Source: Brevibacterium senegalense
Lineage (GTDB): Bacteria; Actinomycetota; Actinomycetes; Actinomycetales; Brevibacteriaceae
NCBI RefSeq assembly: GCF_000285835.1
Contig: NZ_HE978600.1
Span: forward strand, 447,294 to 511,293
Length of the DNA: 64,000 nucleotides
Direction of reading: 5' to 3'
The stretch's first letter is position 1, and each line of letters starts with the position of its first letter. A program made the translations under genes and the position numbers. The notes under the pieces are model-generated. The model saw only the letters and a program-made list of their open reading frames with translations. It searched no databases and was not told the origin of the DNA. This document shows, piece after piece, positions 1-7,861 of the stretch.

Positions 1-900
1 CACGAGGTACGCGGTCGCGCCGGACAGGCTCACCTCGCCGGACGGCATCGAGCGCGTGCCCAGCTTGTCCTTGAGCCGGACGATCCGGTAGCTGTTGCGC
101 GTGCCGTCCGGCAGCGTCTTGGGCAGGAGGAAGAGGCCGATGCCCTTGATGCCCCTGGGCGCGCCCTCCGGGCGGGCGAGGATCATCGTGACGTCCGCGT
201 CCGCATTGGAGCAGAACCACTTCTCGCCCGTGAGCGACCACGTGCCGTCGCCGTTGTCCGCAGCGTGCGTCGTCGCCCGGCCCACGTCGGAGCCTGCATC
301 CTGCTCCGTCATGAACATCGCGCCCTGCGTGAGGGTGTCGAGGGAGACGGACGTCATCGTCGGCAGGTAGCGGTCGATGAGCTCCTGGTCGCCGAACTTC
401 CGCAGCGTCCGGGTGAGTGCGTCCGTCATCGACACGGGGCACTCGAGGCCGAACTCGGCCTGCGCGAAGAGGTAGAAGAACATGTACTTGACGAGTGGCG
501 GCATGGGCTTATCCCAGCCCAGCACGGGCCGGTGGCTCATCGCGTGCATGCCCAGCTGCTCGAACGCGACCTTCTGCAGCTCGCGGTAGGCGGGGTGGAC
601 CTCGATCCACTGGTGGTCGCGGCCGGACCGCGTGCGGTGGCGCAGCACCGGCGGATTCGTGTCCGCCAGATGCGCCCACTCGTCCATCTCGCCGCCCAGG
701 CGCGGGCCCAGGTCCTCGAGGACCGGCTGCAGGTGGGCCAGCAGGTCCGCGTCGAGGTAGAGCGGCAAGAGCGACCGGAGGCTGCGGTCGTCCGCGTAGC
801 GGTCGATCCCGAAGCTGTCCGGGACGGGCCAGTCCCACGTCGACGCCGCCGGCGTCTGCGCCTGTGCGCTCTCCGTCTGCGAGTCGGCGACTGCGGTCAT
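1..900 (-). CDS. Acyl-CoA dehydrogenase, AidB-like (C-terminus beyond the left edge)
   Basis: The first 300 residues of an FAD-dependent acyl-CoA dehydrogenase. These enzymes oxidise an acyl-CoA thioester at C2-C3 and pass electrons to ETF. The motif MTEQDAGSDVG (about residues 197-207) and the following GEKWFCSNADAD stretch are the flavin- and substrate-binding middle domain; the long N-terminal helical part before it fits the larger AidB/FadE-like subgroup of about 550-600 residues. The C-terminal domain with the catalytic base lies outside the window. The start is the ATG at 900, preceded by AAGGAG. The gene is divergent from a LysR regulator 121 bp away, which is its most likely regulator. 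The substrate cannot be told; a DNA-protective AidB role is possible but not shown. Confidence 0.85.
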   Translation of the reverse strand, partial: MTAVADSQTESAQAQTPAASTWDWPVPDSFGIDRYADDRSLRSLLPLYLDADLLAHLQPVLEDLGPRLGGEMDEWAHLADTNPPVLRHRTRSGRDHQWIEVHPAYRELQKVAFEQLGMHAMSHRPVLGWDKPMPPLVKYMFFYLFAQAEFGLECPVSMTDALTRTLRKFGDQELIDRYLPTMTSVSLDTLTQGAMFMTEQDAGSDVGRATTHAADNGDGTWSLTGEKWFCSNADADVTMILARPEGAPRGIKGIGLFLLPKTLPDGTRNSYRIVRLKDKLGTRSMPSGEVSLSGATAYLV

Positions 901-1001
901 GGGGGCTCTCCTTCGAACGACCGATGCGGGGTCTCCCCCAGCGGGGAGGATCCCCTCCACCGTAGGGAGTCACGCGATAACCGTCCAAGAGTCATCCGCG
1001 A

Positions 1002-1018
1002 AGGTGAGATAATCACCT
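1002..1018 (+). promoter_or_regulatory. Palindromic operator over the lysR -10 region
   Basis: AGGTGA-N5-TCACCT is a perfect inverted repeat. Its centre overlaps GATAAT (1008-1013), a good -10 hexamer ending 8 nt before the ATG at 1022. The lysR mRNA may therefore be leaderless and this site may serve autorepression. It lies in the 121-bp divergent region shared with the acyl-CoA dehydrogenase. That LysR binds here is inference. Confidence 0.6.
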
Positions 1019-1021
1019 GTT

Positions 1022-1942
1022 ATGAACGACCTCGATCTGCGCCGGCTCCGCTACTTCACCGTGCTGGCCGACACCCTGCACTTCGGGCAGGCCGCCCAGC
1101 TCCTGCACATCTCCCAGCCCGGTCTCAGCGCGGAGATCAAGCGCTTCGAGACGCAGCTGGGCGTCACCCTCTTCCGCCGCTCTCCGCGCACCGCGCTCAC
1201 CCACGAGGGCGAGCTCCTCCTGTCCGAGGCCGCCGCTGCTCTGGCCGGCGCCGAGAAGTTCGTCTCCGCCTCCTTGGCCCTGGCCACCGGTCGCGCCGGC
1301 GTCGTGACGATCGGGACGACCGCGACGGCCCTGGAGGACGGCCTGCTCGAGGCCGTCGCCGGGCTGCGTGCCGACGCGCCGGACCTCCAGGTCCTCGTCG
1401 AGGAGATGGCCAGCGCCGAGGCCGTCGAGGCACTGCGCACCGGTGCCGTCGACCTGGCGCTGGGGAACGCGGCCGGGGACAGCGCGGAGCTGGTCTCGAC
1501 CCGACTCGCCTCCGCTCCCTTCGCCCTCGCCGTGCCGTCCGCCCGCGCACCCGAGCCCGCGCCGGGCATCCCGACGGACGGACCGCGCAGTCTGGCCGCG
1601 TGTGCCCGGGCGCCGTTCGCGGTGTTCCGCCGGTCCGCCTCGCCCCGCTTCCACGACACGATCCGCGCACTGTGCACGGAGTCGGGCTTCGAACCGCGGT
1701 TCACGCACCGGACCCGCACGTGGCGGTCCGCCCTCGATGCCGTGAGCGCCGGGGGATGCGTCGCCCTCGCCCCGGAGCCCATCGCCCGCGCACGCGCCGC
1801 GTCGGATCCGCGCGTCGACGTCGCCCTCATCGTCGATTCGCACCTGCGGGCGGAATCCTGGATCAGCCGGCGCGCGGACTCCTCCTCTGCGGTCCTCGAC
1901 CGCGTCGAGCAGGCCGTGATCGACGCCCTGGGCGAGGACTGA
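1022..1942 (+). CDS. LysR-family transcriptional regulator
   Basis: A 306-residue protein of standard LysR length. The N-terminal winged helix-turn-helix (about residues 5-64) includes FGQAAQLLHISQPGLSAEIK, the typical recognition helix, followed by a linker helix and a two-lobed effector-binding domain (about 90-300). It probably senses a small metabolite and controls the divergent acyl-CoA dehydrogenase. The ATG at 1022 has no well-spaced Shine-Dalgarno (AAGGTGAG lies 13 nt upstream), but a -10-like GATAAT ends 8 nt before it, so a leaderless transcript is likely. The ligand is unknown. Confidence 0.9.
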   Translation: MNDLDLRRLRYFTVLADTLHFGQAAQLLHISQPGLSAEIKRFETQLGVTLFRRSPRTALTHEGELLLSEAAAALAGAEKFVSASLALATGRAGVVTIGTTATALEDGLLEAVAGLRADAPDLQVLVEEMASAEAVEALRTGAVDLALGNAAGDSAELVSTRLASAPFALAVPSARAPEPAPGIPTDGPRSLAACARAPFAVFRRSASPRFHDTIRALCTESGFEPRFTHRTRTWRSALDAVSAGGCVALAPEPIARARAASDPRVDVALIVDSHLRAESWISRRADSSSAVLDRVEQAVIDALGED

Positions 1943-1948
1943 GCGGCC

Positions 1949-2167
1949 TCAGTCGCAGACCCCGTCGATCGAGCAGGAGGCTCCCTGTGCGCTCGCGAAG
2001 AGGTCGTCGAGCGTGGGCAGCGCATCGGGGGCCTCGGTGGCCGCTCCAGGATCCTCGGCGCCCTCGGCAGGGTGGTCCTCGACACGCGCCTCATCTGCCT
2101 GGGTCGTGCCCTCCGTGGCGTTCGCTTCGTCCGTGGTGTCCCTACCGTTCATCTCCGTCGGCCTCAT
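1949..2167 (-). CDS. Small acidic protein with a C-terminal CSIDGVC motif
   Basis: A 72-residue, Glu/Asp/Ala/Thr-rich and probably disordered protein that ends in a conserved-looking tail with two cysteines (ASCSIDGVCD). Its ATG overlaps the stop of the upstream DsbA-like gene (2164-2168), so the two are translationally coupled. The paired C-terminal cysteines beside a thioredoxin-fold oxidoreductase suggest a redox substrate or partner, but that is inference. I do not recognise a named family; the tail resembles those of small uncharacterised actinobacterial proteins. Confidence 0.6.
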   Translation of the reverse strand: MRPTEMNGRDTTDEANATEGTTQADEARVEDHPAEGAEDPGAATEAPDALPTLDDLFASAQGASCSIDGVCD

Positions 2168-2868
2168 ACTCCGCTCACCTCCTGTGCGTCCGCCAGCTGG
2201 CGCAGCGCCCGGCGGTACGTGTCGATGTCCATGGCGCCGGGGGCCGCCATCCGCTCGTCGAAGACCATGAAGGGCACGCCTTGAGCCCCCATCTGCCGGG
2301 CCTGCTGGATGTCCGCGGTGACCGCGGCCTCGGCGGCGGTGTCGTCACCGGAGGAGGCGACGCGCACGGCGTCCGCCGGGGCACCTGCGGCGACGGCCTG
2401 CGCGATGATCGCGTCTTGGTCGAACGGGTCCAGAGCGCCGGCGAAGTACCCGTCCTGGATCGTGGAGAAGAACGCGGCGGCGGCCGACGTCCCCGCGTGG
2501 GTCTCGACGACTTTGACGATCCGGTGCAGCGCGCGGGTGTTCGCCATGGGACGCTCGACGACGTATGGGCGGTCGATCTCCGCGGCCATCTCACCGATCC
2601 GCTGCTCCATCGCCTCGACCTGGTCGCGCGGCATCCCCTTCGCCCGCACGAGGTGGTCGAGGTTGGACGGCGCGTCCGCGTGCGCGTGCGGCGCGGAGGG
2701 ATCGAGCTCGAACGAGTGCACCCGCAGATCCACGTCGACGCCCTCCGCCGCGATCGCCTCGTCCAACCGCGCCTGGCCCACGTAGCACCACGGGCACACG
2801 AGGTCCGTCCACACGTCGATGCGGACTGTCCGCGTCTCCGCCGTCTGCTGATCCACTGCCTCTGTCAT
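2164..2868 (-). CDS. DsbA-family oxidoreductase, FrnE-like
   Basis: A 234-residue thioredoxin-fold protein of the FrnE/HCCA isomerase-like DsbA family. The active site CPWC is at residues 25-28 (after RIDVWTDLV), a helical insertion follows, and the cis-Pro loop reads GVPFMVF near residue 205. There is no signal peptide, so it acts in the cytoplasm, probably as a thiol-disulfide oxidoreductase. The ATG at 2868, with AGGGGAG close upstream, is preferred over a start 33 nt further out that lacks a good ribosome site. It is followed by and overlaps a small Cys-tailed protein. The substrate is unknown. Confidence 0.87.
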   Translation of the reverse strand: MTEAVDQQTAETRTVRIDVWTDLVCPWCYVGQARLDEAIAAEGVDVDLRVHSFELDPSAPHAHADAPSNLDHLVRAKGMPRDQVEAMEQRIGEMAAEIDRPYVVERPMANTRALHRIVKVVETHAGTSAAAAFFSTIQDGYFAGALDPFDQDAIIAQAVAAGAPADAVRVASSGDDTAAEAAVTADIQQARQMGAQGVPFMVFDERMAAPGAMDIDTYRRALRQLADAQEVSGV

Positions 2869-2963
2869 GCCGCTCCCCTGATCTTTCCCGCACGCGCTCA
2901 CCCGTGCGCATCTGCCCGGTGAACACCGCTCCGGACGCCGTCATTCCCGCCGGGCCCACACAC

Positions 2964-3027
2964 GCGCAGGTTTCTGCTCACTCTGCGCAGGTTCCGCTTC
3001 CATTCCTGAGCGTTACACGCTTATACT
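2964..3027 (+). promoter_or_regulatory. Promoter and operator region of the gntP operon
   Basis: Two direct repeats GCGCAGGTT (2964-2972 and 2985-2993) are exactly 21 bp apart, two helical turns, so both face the same side of the DNA. Next comes AGCGT-TAC-ACGCT (3009-3021), a perfect inverted repeat touching the -10 hexamer TATACT (3022-3027). The -35 is weak (TTCCAT, 2998-3003), as expected of a regulated promoter. DeoR-family repressors often bind repeated elements and the operon ends with one, so it is the likely binder (inference). Confidence 0.6.
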
Positions 3028-3105
3028 CGCTGGAATCTGTGTGCTCTCTGAGTGCGCACGCACCCGCACTCCCCCCCCTCACCCGCACCCCACTAGGAGT
3101 CCACC

Positions 3106-4581
3106 ATGGACGTGCAGCTGCTGTTCGCGCTGGTCCTGGGCATCACGACGATCGTCGTGCTCGTGCTCGCAACCCGGCTCGACGCCTTCGTCGCCCTCCT
3201 CATCGCAGGCATCGTCACCGGCGTCGTCGCCGGCTCCGGCTTCGTCGAGACCGTCGGCTGGATCACCGACGGCTTCGGAAGCACCCTCGCCAGCGTCGGC
3301 ATCGTCATCGGCCTGGGCGTCTTCATCGGCAAGATCCTCGAGGTCTCCGGCGCCGCGGACGCCCTGGCCCGCGCCTTCCTCCGCCTGTTCGGCAAGGGCC
3401 GCGAACCGTGGGCGATGGCGTCCGTGGGTTCGCTCGTGTCGATCCCCGTCTTCTGCGACTCCGGCTACGTCATCATGAACCCGCTCGCCCGGTCGATCGC
3501 GCGCGTCAAGAAGGGCGCGTACGTGACGCTGGCACTGGCGCTGGGCTGCGGCATGACGCTCACCCACCACATGGTCCCGCCCACGCCCGGCCCGCTGGCC
3601 GTCACCGGCATCCTGGGCGCGGACATGGGCTCCGTCATCCTCACCGGTGTCATCTTCACGGTCCTCCTCCTGCCGGTCGTCGTCGTCTACGCCCGCTGGA
3701 TCGGGCCCCGCCTGGAGTCCCGTCTCAACACCGTCGTCGCCGAGGACGTCTACGGCTCCCGCCACGACGTCGCCCTGGCCGCGCGCGGCGGCTCGACGGA
3801 CTCCGCGGACGTCTCCGGCATCGTCACCTACCGCCCCGAGGACTTCCTGGGCGAGACCCCGGCCGGCCGCAAGCCGCACCGCACGAACGCCCTCCTGGGC
3901 TCGCTGCCGCTCGTCATCCCGCTGCTGCTCATCGTCCTCAACACCGTCTCCTCCGCGATCGACCAGGGCAACCAGGGCATCATCGGCGACCAGGAGGTCG
4001 ACTACGTCCCGTCCGCGTGGGCCCAGCCGCTCGTCTTCCTGGGCAACCCCGTCGTCGCACTCACGATCGGCGTCATCCTCGCCGTCTACGTGCTGCTGCC
4101 CCGCTGGACGCCGCGCACCCAGGTGCACGGCTGGCTGTCCGAGGCCGCGGGCTCCGCCGGCCTCATCCTCCTCATCACCGGTGCCGGCGGCGGCCTGGGC
4201 ATGGTGCTGCGCGAGTCCGGCGTGGGCGACGCACTGGCCGCCGCGGTCGCCGCGACCCCGCTGCCGGCGTTCTTCGTGCCGTTCATCATCGCGACCGTCG
4301 TCCGCATCGCGCAGGGCTCCGGCACCGTCGCGATGATCACCGCCGCCTCCGTCTCCGCCTCCGTCGTCGCGGAGTCCGGCCTGGACCCGCTCGTCGCCGT
4401 CATGGCCTGCACCGCCGGGTCGATGGTGTTCTCCTACTTCAACGACTCCTACTTCTGGGTCGTCACGAAGTTCTCCGGCCTGGACGGGCTCGAGGCCCTC
4501 AAGGGCTGGTCCGGCATCACCACCGCCGTGTGGGCCGGGTCGATCCCGCTGCTCGTCGTCCTCAACCTGGTCGTGGGCTGA
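3106..4581 (+). CDS. GntP-family sugar-acid:H+ symporter
   Basis: A 491-residue inner-membrane permease of the gluconate transporter family, with about 12-14 hydrophobic segments. The family signature is visible in segments such as PVFCDSGYVIMNPLA and GCGMTLTHHMVPPTPGPLA, and near the C-terminus in FSYFNDSYFWVV. It should import a sugar acid with protons. It is the first gene of an operon with a DUF1537 kinase 10 bp downstream and a PdxA2-type dehydrogenase, so the likely substrate is a four-carbon sugar acid such as D-threonate or D-erythronate. The start ATG has AGGAG 7 nt upstream. Expression is probably controlled by the repeats at 2964-3021. Confidence 0.9.
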   Translation: MDVQLLFALVLGITTIVVLVLATRLDAFVALLIAGIVTGVVAGSGFVETVGWITDGFGSTLASVGIVIGLGVFIGKILEVSGAADALARAFLRLFGKGREPWAMASVGSLVSIPVFCDSGYVIMNPLARSIARVKKGAYVTLALALGCGMTLTHHMVPPTPGPLAVTGILGADMGSVILTGVIFTVLLLPVVVVYARWIGPRLESRLNTVVAEDVYGSRHDVALAARGGSTDSADVSGIVTYRPEDFLGETPAGRKPHRTNALLGSLPLVIPLLLIVLNTVSSAIDQGNQGIIGDQEVDYVPSAWAQPLVFLGNPVVALTIGVILAVYVLLPRWTPRTQVHGWLSEAAGSAGLILLITGAGGGLGMVLRESGVGDALAAAVAATPLPAFFVPFIIATVVRIAQGSGTVAMITAASVSASVVAESGLDPLVAVMACTAGSMVFSYFNDSYFWVVTKFSGLDGLEALKGWSGITTAVWAGSIPLLVVLNLVVG

Positions 4582-4591
4582 GGCGGGTCAC

Positions 4592-5947
4592 ATGGCGGAC
4601 GTCCTCATCGTCGGCGACGATCTGACCGGTTCGAACGGTGCGGCGACGGGCATGGCCCGCCGCGGCCTGCGCACCGCCACGCTGCGCGTGGGCGAGGCAC
4701 ACGAACGGATCACGGCCCAGAGGGAGAACTACGACGCCCTCGTCGTCACGACCGACTCGCGTCACCTCCCCGCCGCCGAGGCCGCCCGCCTCACCGCTGC
4801 CGCCGTCCGAGCCGCGTGGCCGGCCTCCTTCGTCTCCTCCCGCTGCGATTCGACGCTGCGGGGCAACGTGGGGGCCCAGGCGCAGGCGGTCATCGACACG
4901 GTCCGGGAACTGACGGACCGCCCGGTCATCGGCCTCTGCATGCCCGCGTTCCCGTCCGCAGACCGGCAGACGGTGGGCGGTCTGCAGCTCATGGGCGGCA
5001 GGCGGCTGGAGCTCACGGAGCTCGCCCACGACGTGCGCACCCCCATGACGAGTTCGTCCGTCGCCGTCGCCCTGGAGAAGGACTCGACGCTCACGTGCGC
5101 GCACGTCGACCTCGAGACCGTCACCGCCGGCGGACGGACGCTCGAGGATGCGATGCATCAGCTACTCGCGTCCTCCCCGGACGTGCTGATCGGCGACGCG
5201 TACACGGAGGACCACCTCGACGAGCTGGCACGGGCGGCCCTGGCCGTCCGCCCGGAAGCGCTGTGGGTGGGGATCGACCCCGGCCCCGGCAGCTGGGCGC
5301 TGGCCGCACGGATGGGCCTGACCGGCAGTGAGGCCGCACGGCCGCTGCTGGCCGTCTCCGGCTCCGCCACGGAGCTCACCCGCGCGCAGCTGGCCGCACT
5401 GGGCCAGTCCCGTGCCGTGTCCGTCGTCCGCCCCGTCTTCCTCCCGGGCACCCGCCGGATCGACGTCGAGGCGACGGCCCGCGACGTCTCCCGCGACCTG
5501 CGCGCCGCCGCGGGCACGGAGCCGATCGTCCTGCTCGCCACCGTCCTGGACGTCTCCGACATCTTCGACCTCACGGAGGCGGAGTCCGACGACATCCCCC
5601 ACGCCCTGGGCCGCGTCATCCGTCTCGTCCTCGAAGACACCGGTGACGAGGAGAGCGCCCCGGCCGTGGGCGGCCTCTACACGACGGGCGGTGACGTGAC
5701 CGCGGAGGTCCTCGACGGCCTCGGCGGCGTAGGCATCGAGATCCACGGTGAGGTAGTCCCGCTCGCCACGTCCGGCACCGTCGTGGGCGGGCCCGCGGCA
5801 GGTCTGCCCATCGTCACGAAGGGCGGTCTCGTGGGCGACACGGACACCGCGATCGTCTGCCTCGACGCGCTGGCCCAGTTGGCCCGCGCCGGCGCCCCTC
5901 AGTACCGCGACACACCCCGCACCACCTCTGGGAAGGAATCCTCATGA
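4592..5947 (+). CDS. Four-carbon sugar-acid kinase, DUF1537 (OtnK/DtnK type)
   Basis: A 451-residue cytoplasmic kinase with the two-domain DUF1537 fold. The N-terminal domain carries GDDLTGSNG (8-16) and CDSTLRGN (85-92), which bind the sugar acid; the C-terminal ATP-binding domain includes the glycine-rich LYTTGGDV and a SGTVVGGP-like segment. Members phosphorylate D-threonate, D-erythronate, L-threonate or 3-dehydro acids at O4. Because the next gene is a PdxA2-type dehydrogenase and no LtnD/OtnC/OtnI genes are present, the D-threonate version (DtnK-PdxA2) fits best; that choice is inference. The next ORF overlaps its stop by 4 nt, so translation is coupled. Confidence 0.88.
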   Translation: MADVLIVGDDLTGSNGAATGMARRGLRTATLRVGEAHERITAQRENYDALVVTTDSRHLPAAEAARLTAAAVRAAWPASFVSSRCDSTLRGNVGAQAQAVIDTVRELTDRPVIGLCMPAFPSADRQTVGGLQLMGGRRLELTELAHDVRTPMTSSSVAVALEKDSTLTCAHVDLETVTAGGRTLEDAMHQLLASSPDVLIGDAYTEDHLDELARAALAVRPEALWVGIDPGPGSWALAARMGLTGSEAARPLLAVSGSATELTRAQLAALGQSRAVSVVRPVFLPGTRRIDVEATARDVSRDLRAAAGTEPIVLLATVLDVSDIFDLTEAESDDIPHALGRVIRLVLEDTGDEESAPAVGGLYTTGGDVTAEVLDGLGGVGIEIHGEVVPLATSGTVVGGPAAGLPIVTKGGLVGDTDTAIVCLDALAQLARAGAPQYRDTPRTTSGKESS

Positions 5948-6990
5948 CCGCACCCGTCCTCGCCCTCACCCCCGGCGACCCCGTGGGCATCGGGCCGGAG
6001 ATCACCGCCGCCGTCCTCCACGAGTACGCCGGAGACAACTCCGTCCACGGCATCGCGGTGGCGGACGCGTCCGTCATGCGTCGCGCGGTCGAGGTGCTGG
6101 GCCTCGACGCCGAGGTCCGGGTCGTGTCCTCGTGGGACGCCCCCTCCGCCGGTGCCGGTGTCATCGACGTGTTCGACATCGACGTGCTGGGCGAGGAGCA
6201 GCTGGAGTGGGGCGTCGTCGACGCCCGCGCGGGCCGGGCGGCCGTCCGCGCGATCGAGGTCGCGACGACGGCGGCGATGGAGCAGAAGGTCGCGGGCATC
6301 GTGACCGGCCCCATCAACAAGGAGGCGATCTGGCAGGCGGGCTCCGAGCACCTGGGGCACACGGAGATGCTGGGGGCGCTGACCGGCGTCACGAAGCAGG
6401 ACACGATGTTCGTCGTCGAGCGCTCGCATGTCCCCGGCCACCACATGCACGTGTTCTTCGCGACCCGCCACATGTCGCTGCGGAAGGCGCTCGACGCGAT
6501 CACGGTCGACACGCAGGCGGATTCGATCCGGCGGGCCCATCGGGCGCTCGAGGTGTACGGGATCGAGAACCCGCGCCTGGCGACCGCCGCGATCAACCCG
6601 CACGGCGGCGAGAACGGCGCGTTCGGCGACGAGGAGATCGAGGTGCTGACCCCCGCGCTCGAGCGGGTGCGGGCCGAGGGCCTCGACGTCGCCGGCCCCG
6701 TCCCGGCGGACTCCGTCTTCCACCAGGGGCTCACCGGCCGGTACGACGGGATCCTGTCGCAGTACCACGACCAGGGCCACATCGCGGCGAAGACCTTCGA
6801 CTTCGACGGCACGATCTCCGTGACCGTGGGGCTGCCGATCCTGCGCACCAGCGTCGACCACGGCACCGCCTTCGACATCGCCGGCCAGGGCAAGGCCGAC
6901 CCCGGCACCATGCGCTCCGCGTTCCGCGCGGCGATCGGCTACGCGCCGTTCGTCGACGGGATCCGCGCGGAGTACCTGCCCCGGTCATGA
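5944..6990 (+). CDS. pdxA2: PdxA2-type 4-phospho-sugar-acid dehydrogenase
   Basis: A 348-residue NAD+-dependent, metal-binding oxidative decarboxylase of the PdxA family. TPGDPVGIGPE (9-19), GPINKE (about 122-127), GHTE (138-141, a metal and substrate His) and YHDQGHIAAK (about 270-280) are all present. Classical PdxA acts in vitamin B6 synthesis. Here the gene overlaps a DUF1537 kinase and sits with a sugar-acid permease, so it should oxidise 4-phospho-D-threonate, yielding dihydroxyacetone phosphate and CO2. ATGA coupling and a preceding GGAAGGAA ribosome site support the start. Confidence 0.88.
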   Translation: MTAPVLALTPGDPVGIGPEITAAVLHEYAGDNSVHGIAVADASVMRRAVEVLGLDAEVRVVSSWDAPSAGAGVIDVFDIDVLGEEQLEWGVVDARAGRAAVRAIEVATTAAMEQKVAGIVTGPINKEAIWQAGSEHLGHTEMLGALTGVTKQDTMFVVERSHVPGHHMHVFFATRHMSLRKALDAITVDTQADSIRRAHRALEVYGIENPRLATAAINPHGGENGAFGDEEIEVLTPALERVRAEGLDVAGPVPADSVFHQGLTGRYDGILSQYHDQGHIAAKTFDFDGTISVTVGLPILRTSVDHGTAFDIAGQGKADPGTMRSAFRAAIGYAPFVDGIRAEYLPRS

Positions 6991-7000
6991 GGGTCCGCCC

Positions 7001-7804
7001 GTGACCCCCGCAGCGGCCGCACGCCCCCACCGCGCGACCCGGGACCGTCGCGACGCCCTCATGGGGCTCGTCCGGTCCGGGACCGTGCGGGTCGAGGACC
7101 TGGCTGAGCGCTTGGATGTCTCTCCCTCGACGGTGCGCCGCGATCTGGCCGCGCTCGAGTCCGACGGCCACGTCTCGCGCACCTACGGCGGCGCGATCAC
7201 GGGTGCGCCCTACCGCGACCGCGCGCTGGGCGAGCGGCTGGCGGCCAACTCCACCGGGAAGGCCCGGATCGGGCGGGCCGCGCTGGATCTGGTCCACGAC
7301 GGGGCGACCGTCTTCGTCGACGCGGGCTCCACGACGATCGCGTTCGTCGAGGCGCTGCGCGACACGGCCGTGAGGGACCTCACCGTCGTGACGCGCGGCG
7401 TGGAGAACGCGGTGCTGCTGGTGGGGCGCGAGGGGATCGACGTGCACGTGGCCGGTGGCCGGCTCACGCCCGCCTCCCATGGCACGACGGGCCCGCTCAC
7501 CCTCGAGGCTCTGGGGCGGTTCTCCTTCGACGTAGCGGTGCTGGGGTGCGATGCCGTCTCCCCCGTCAGCGGGGTGGGCGAGCCGACGCTCGAGGAGGCG
7601 TACGTCAAGGAGTTCGCGGCCTCCCGCAGCGCCCGCACCGCCGTGCTGGCGGACGCCTCGAAGTTCCACGTGTCCGGGATCAGCGCGTGGGCGCACCTGC
7701 CGGCCGGGTGGACGCTCGTGACCGACCACCGCGATGAGGAGGCACTCGCGCAGTTCGCTGCCGCCGGTGTCCGAGTGGTGTCCACGGCGGGGGACGCATC
7801 ATGA
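7001..7804 (+). CDS. DeoR-family regulator of the sugar-acid operon
   Basis: A 267-residue repressor with a winged helix-turn-helix (VRVEDLAERLDVSPSTVRRDLAAL, about residues 28-51) and a DeoR C-terminal effector domain with the GDAGST-like VDAGSTTIAF and the LADASKF segment. These regulators sense phosphorylated sugars, so the phospho-acid made by the DUF1537 kinase is a natural ligand candidate. It begins with GTG at 7001, 11 bp after pdxA2, with GAGGG upstream; a nearby ATG at 6985 runs into a stop at once. It probably acts at the direct repeats upstream of gntP. Confidence 0.88.
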   Translation: MTPAAAARPHRATRDRRDALMGLVRSGTVRVEDLAERLDVSPSTVRRDLAALESDGHVSRTYGGAITGAPYRDRALGERLAANSTGKARIGRAALDLVHDGATVFVDAGSTTIAFVEALRDTAVRDLTVVTRGVENAVLLVGREGIDVHVAGGRLTPASHGTTGPLTLEALGRFSFDVAVLGCDAVSPVSGVGEPTLEEAYVKEFAASRSARTAVLADASKFHVSGISAWAHLPAGWTLVTDHRDEEALAQFAAAGVRVVSTAGDAS

Positions 7805-7810
7805 GAAGTG

Positions 7811-7854
7811 CCTCATGAGCGCCTCATCCTCGGTTCATCCGGCATCAGTACAGT
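7811..7854 (+). promoter_or_regulatory. Three 11-bp-spaced half-sites upstream of the PepSY gene
   Basis: CCTCAT (7811), CCTCAT (7822) and GTTCAT (7833) recur at exactly 11-bp spacing, the geometry bound by OmpR/PhoB-family response regulators. They take the place of a -35 element before a -10 hexamer TACAGT (7849-7854), which lies 7 nt before the ATG at 7862. This looks like an activator-dependent, leaderless promoter. No two-component gene is adjacent. Confidence 0.55.
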
Positions 7855-7861
7855 CAGGGAC

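Noticed and set aside
265..2922. Long plus-strand frame of 885 codons
   Set aside because: It is a GC-rich shadow: Arg-rich, low complexity, and it runs antisense over the acyl-CoA dehydrogenase and DsbA-like genes and over LysR in another frame.
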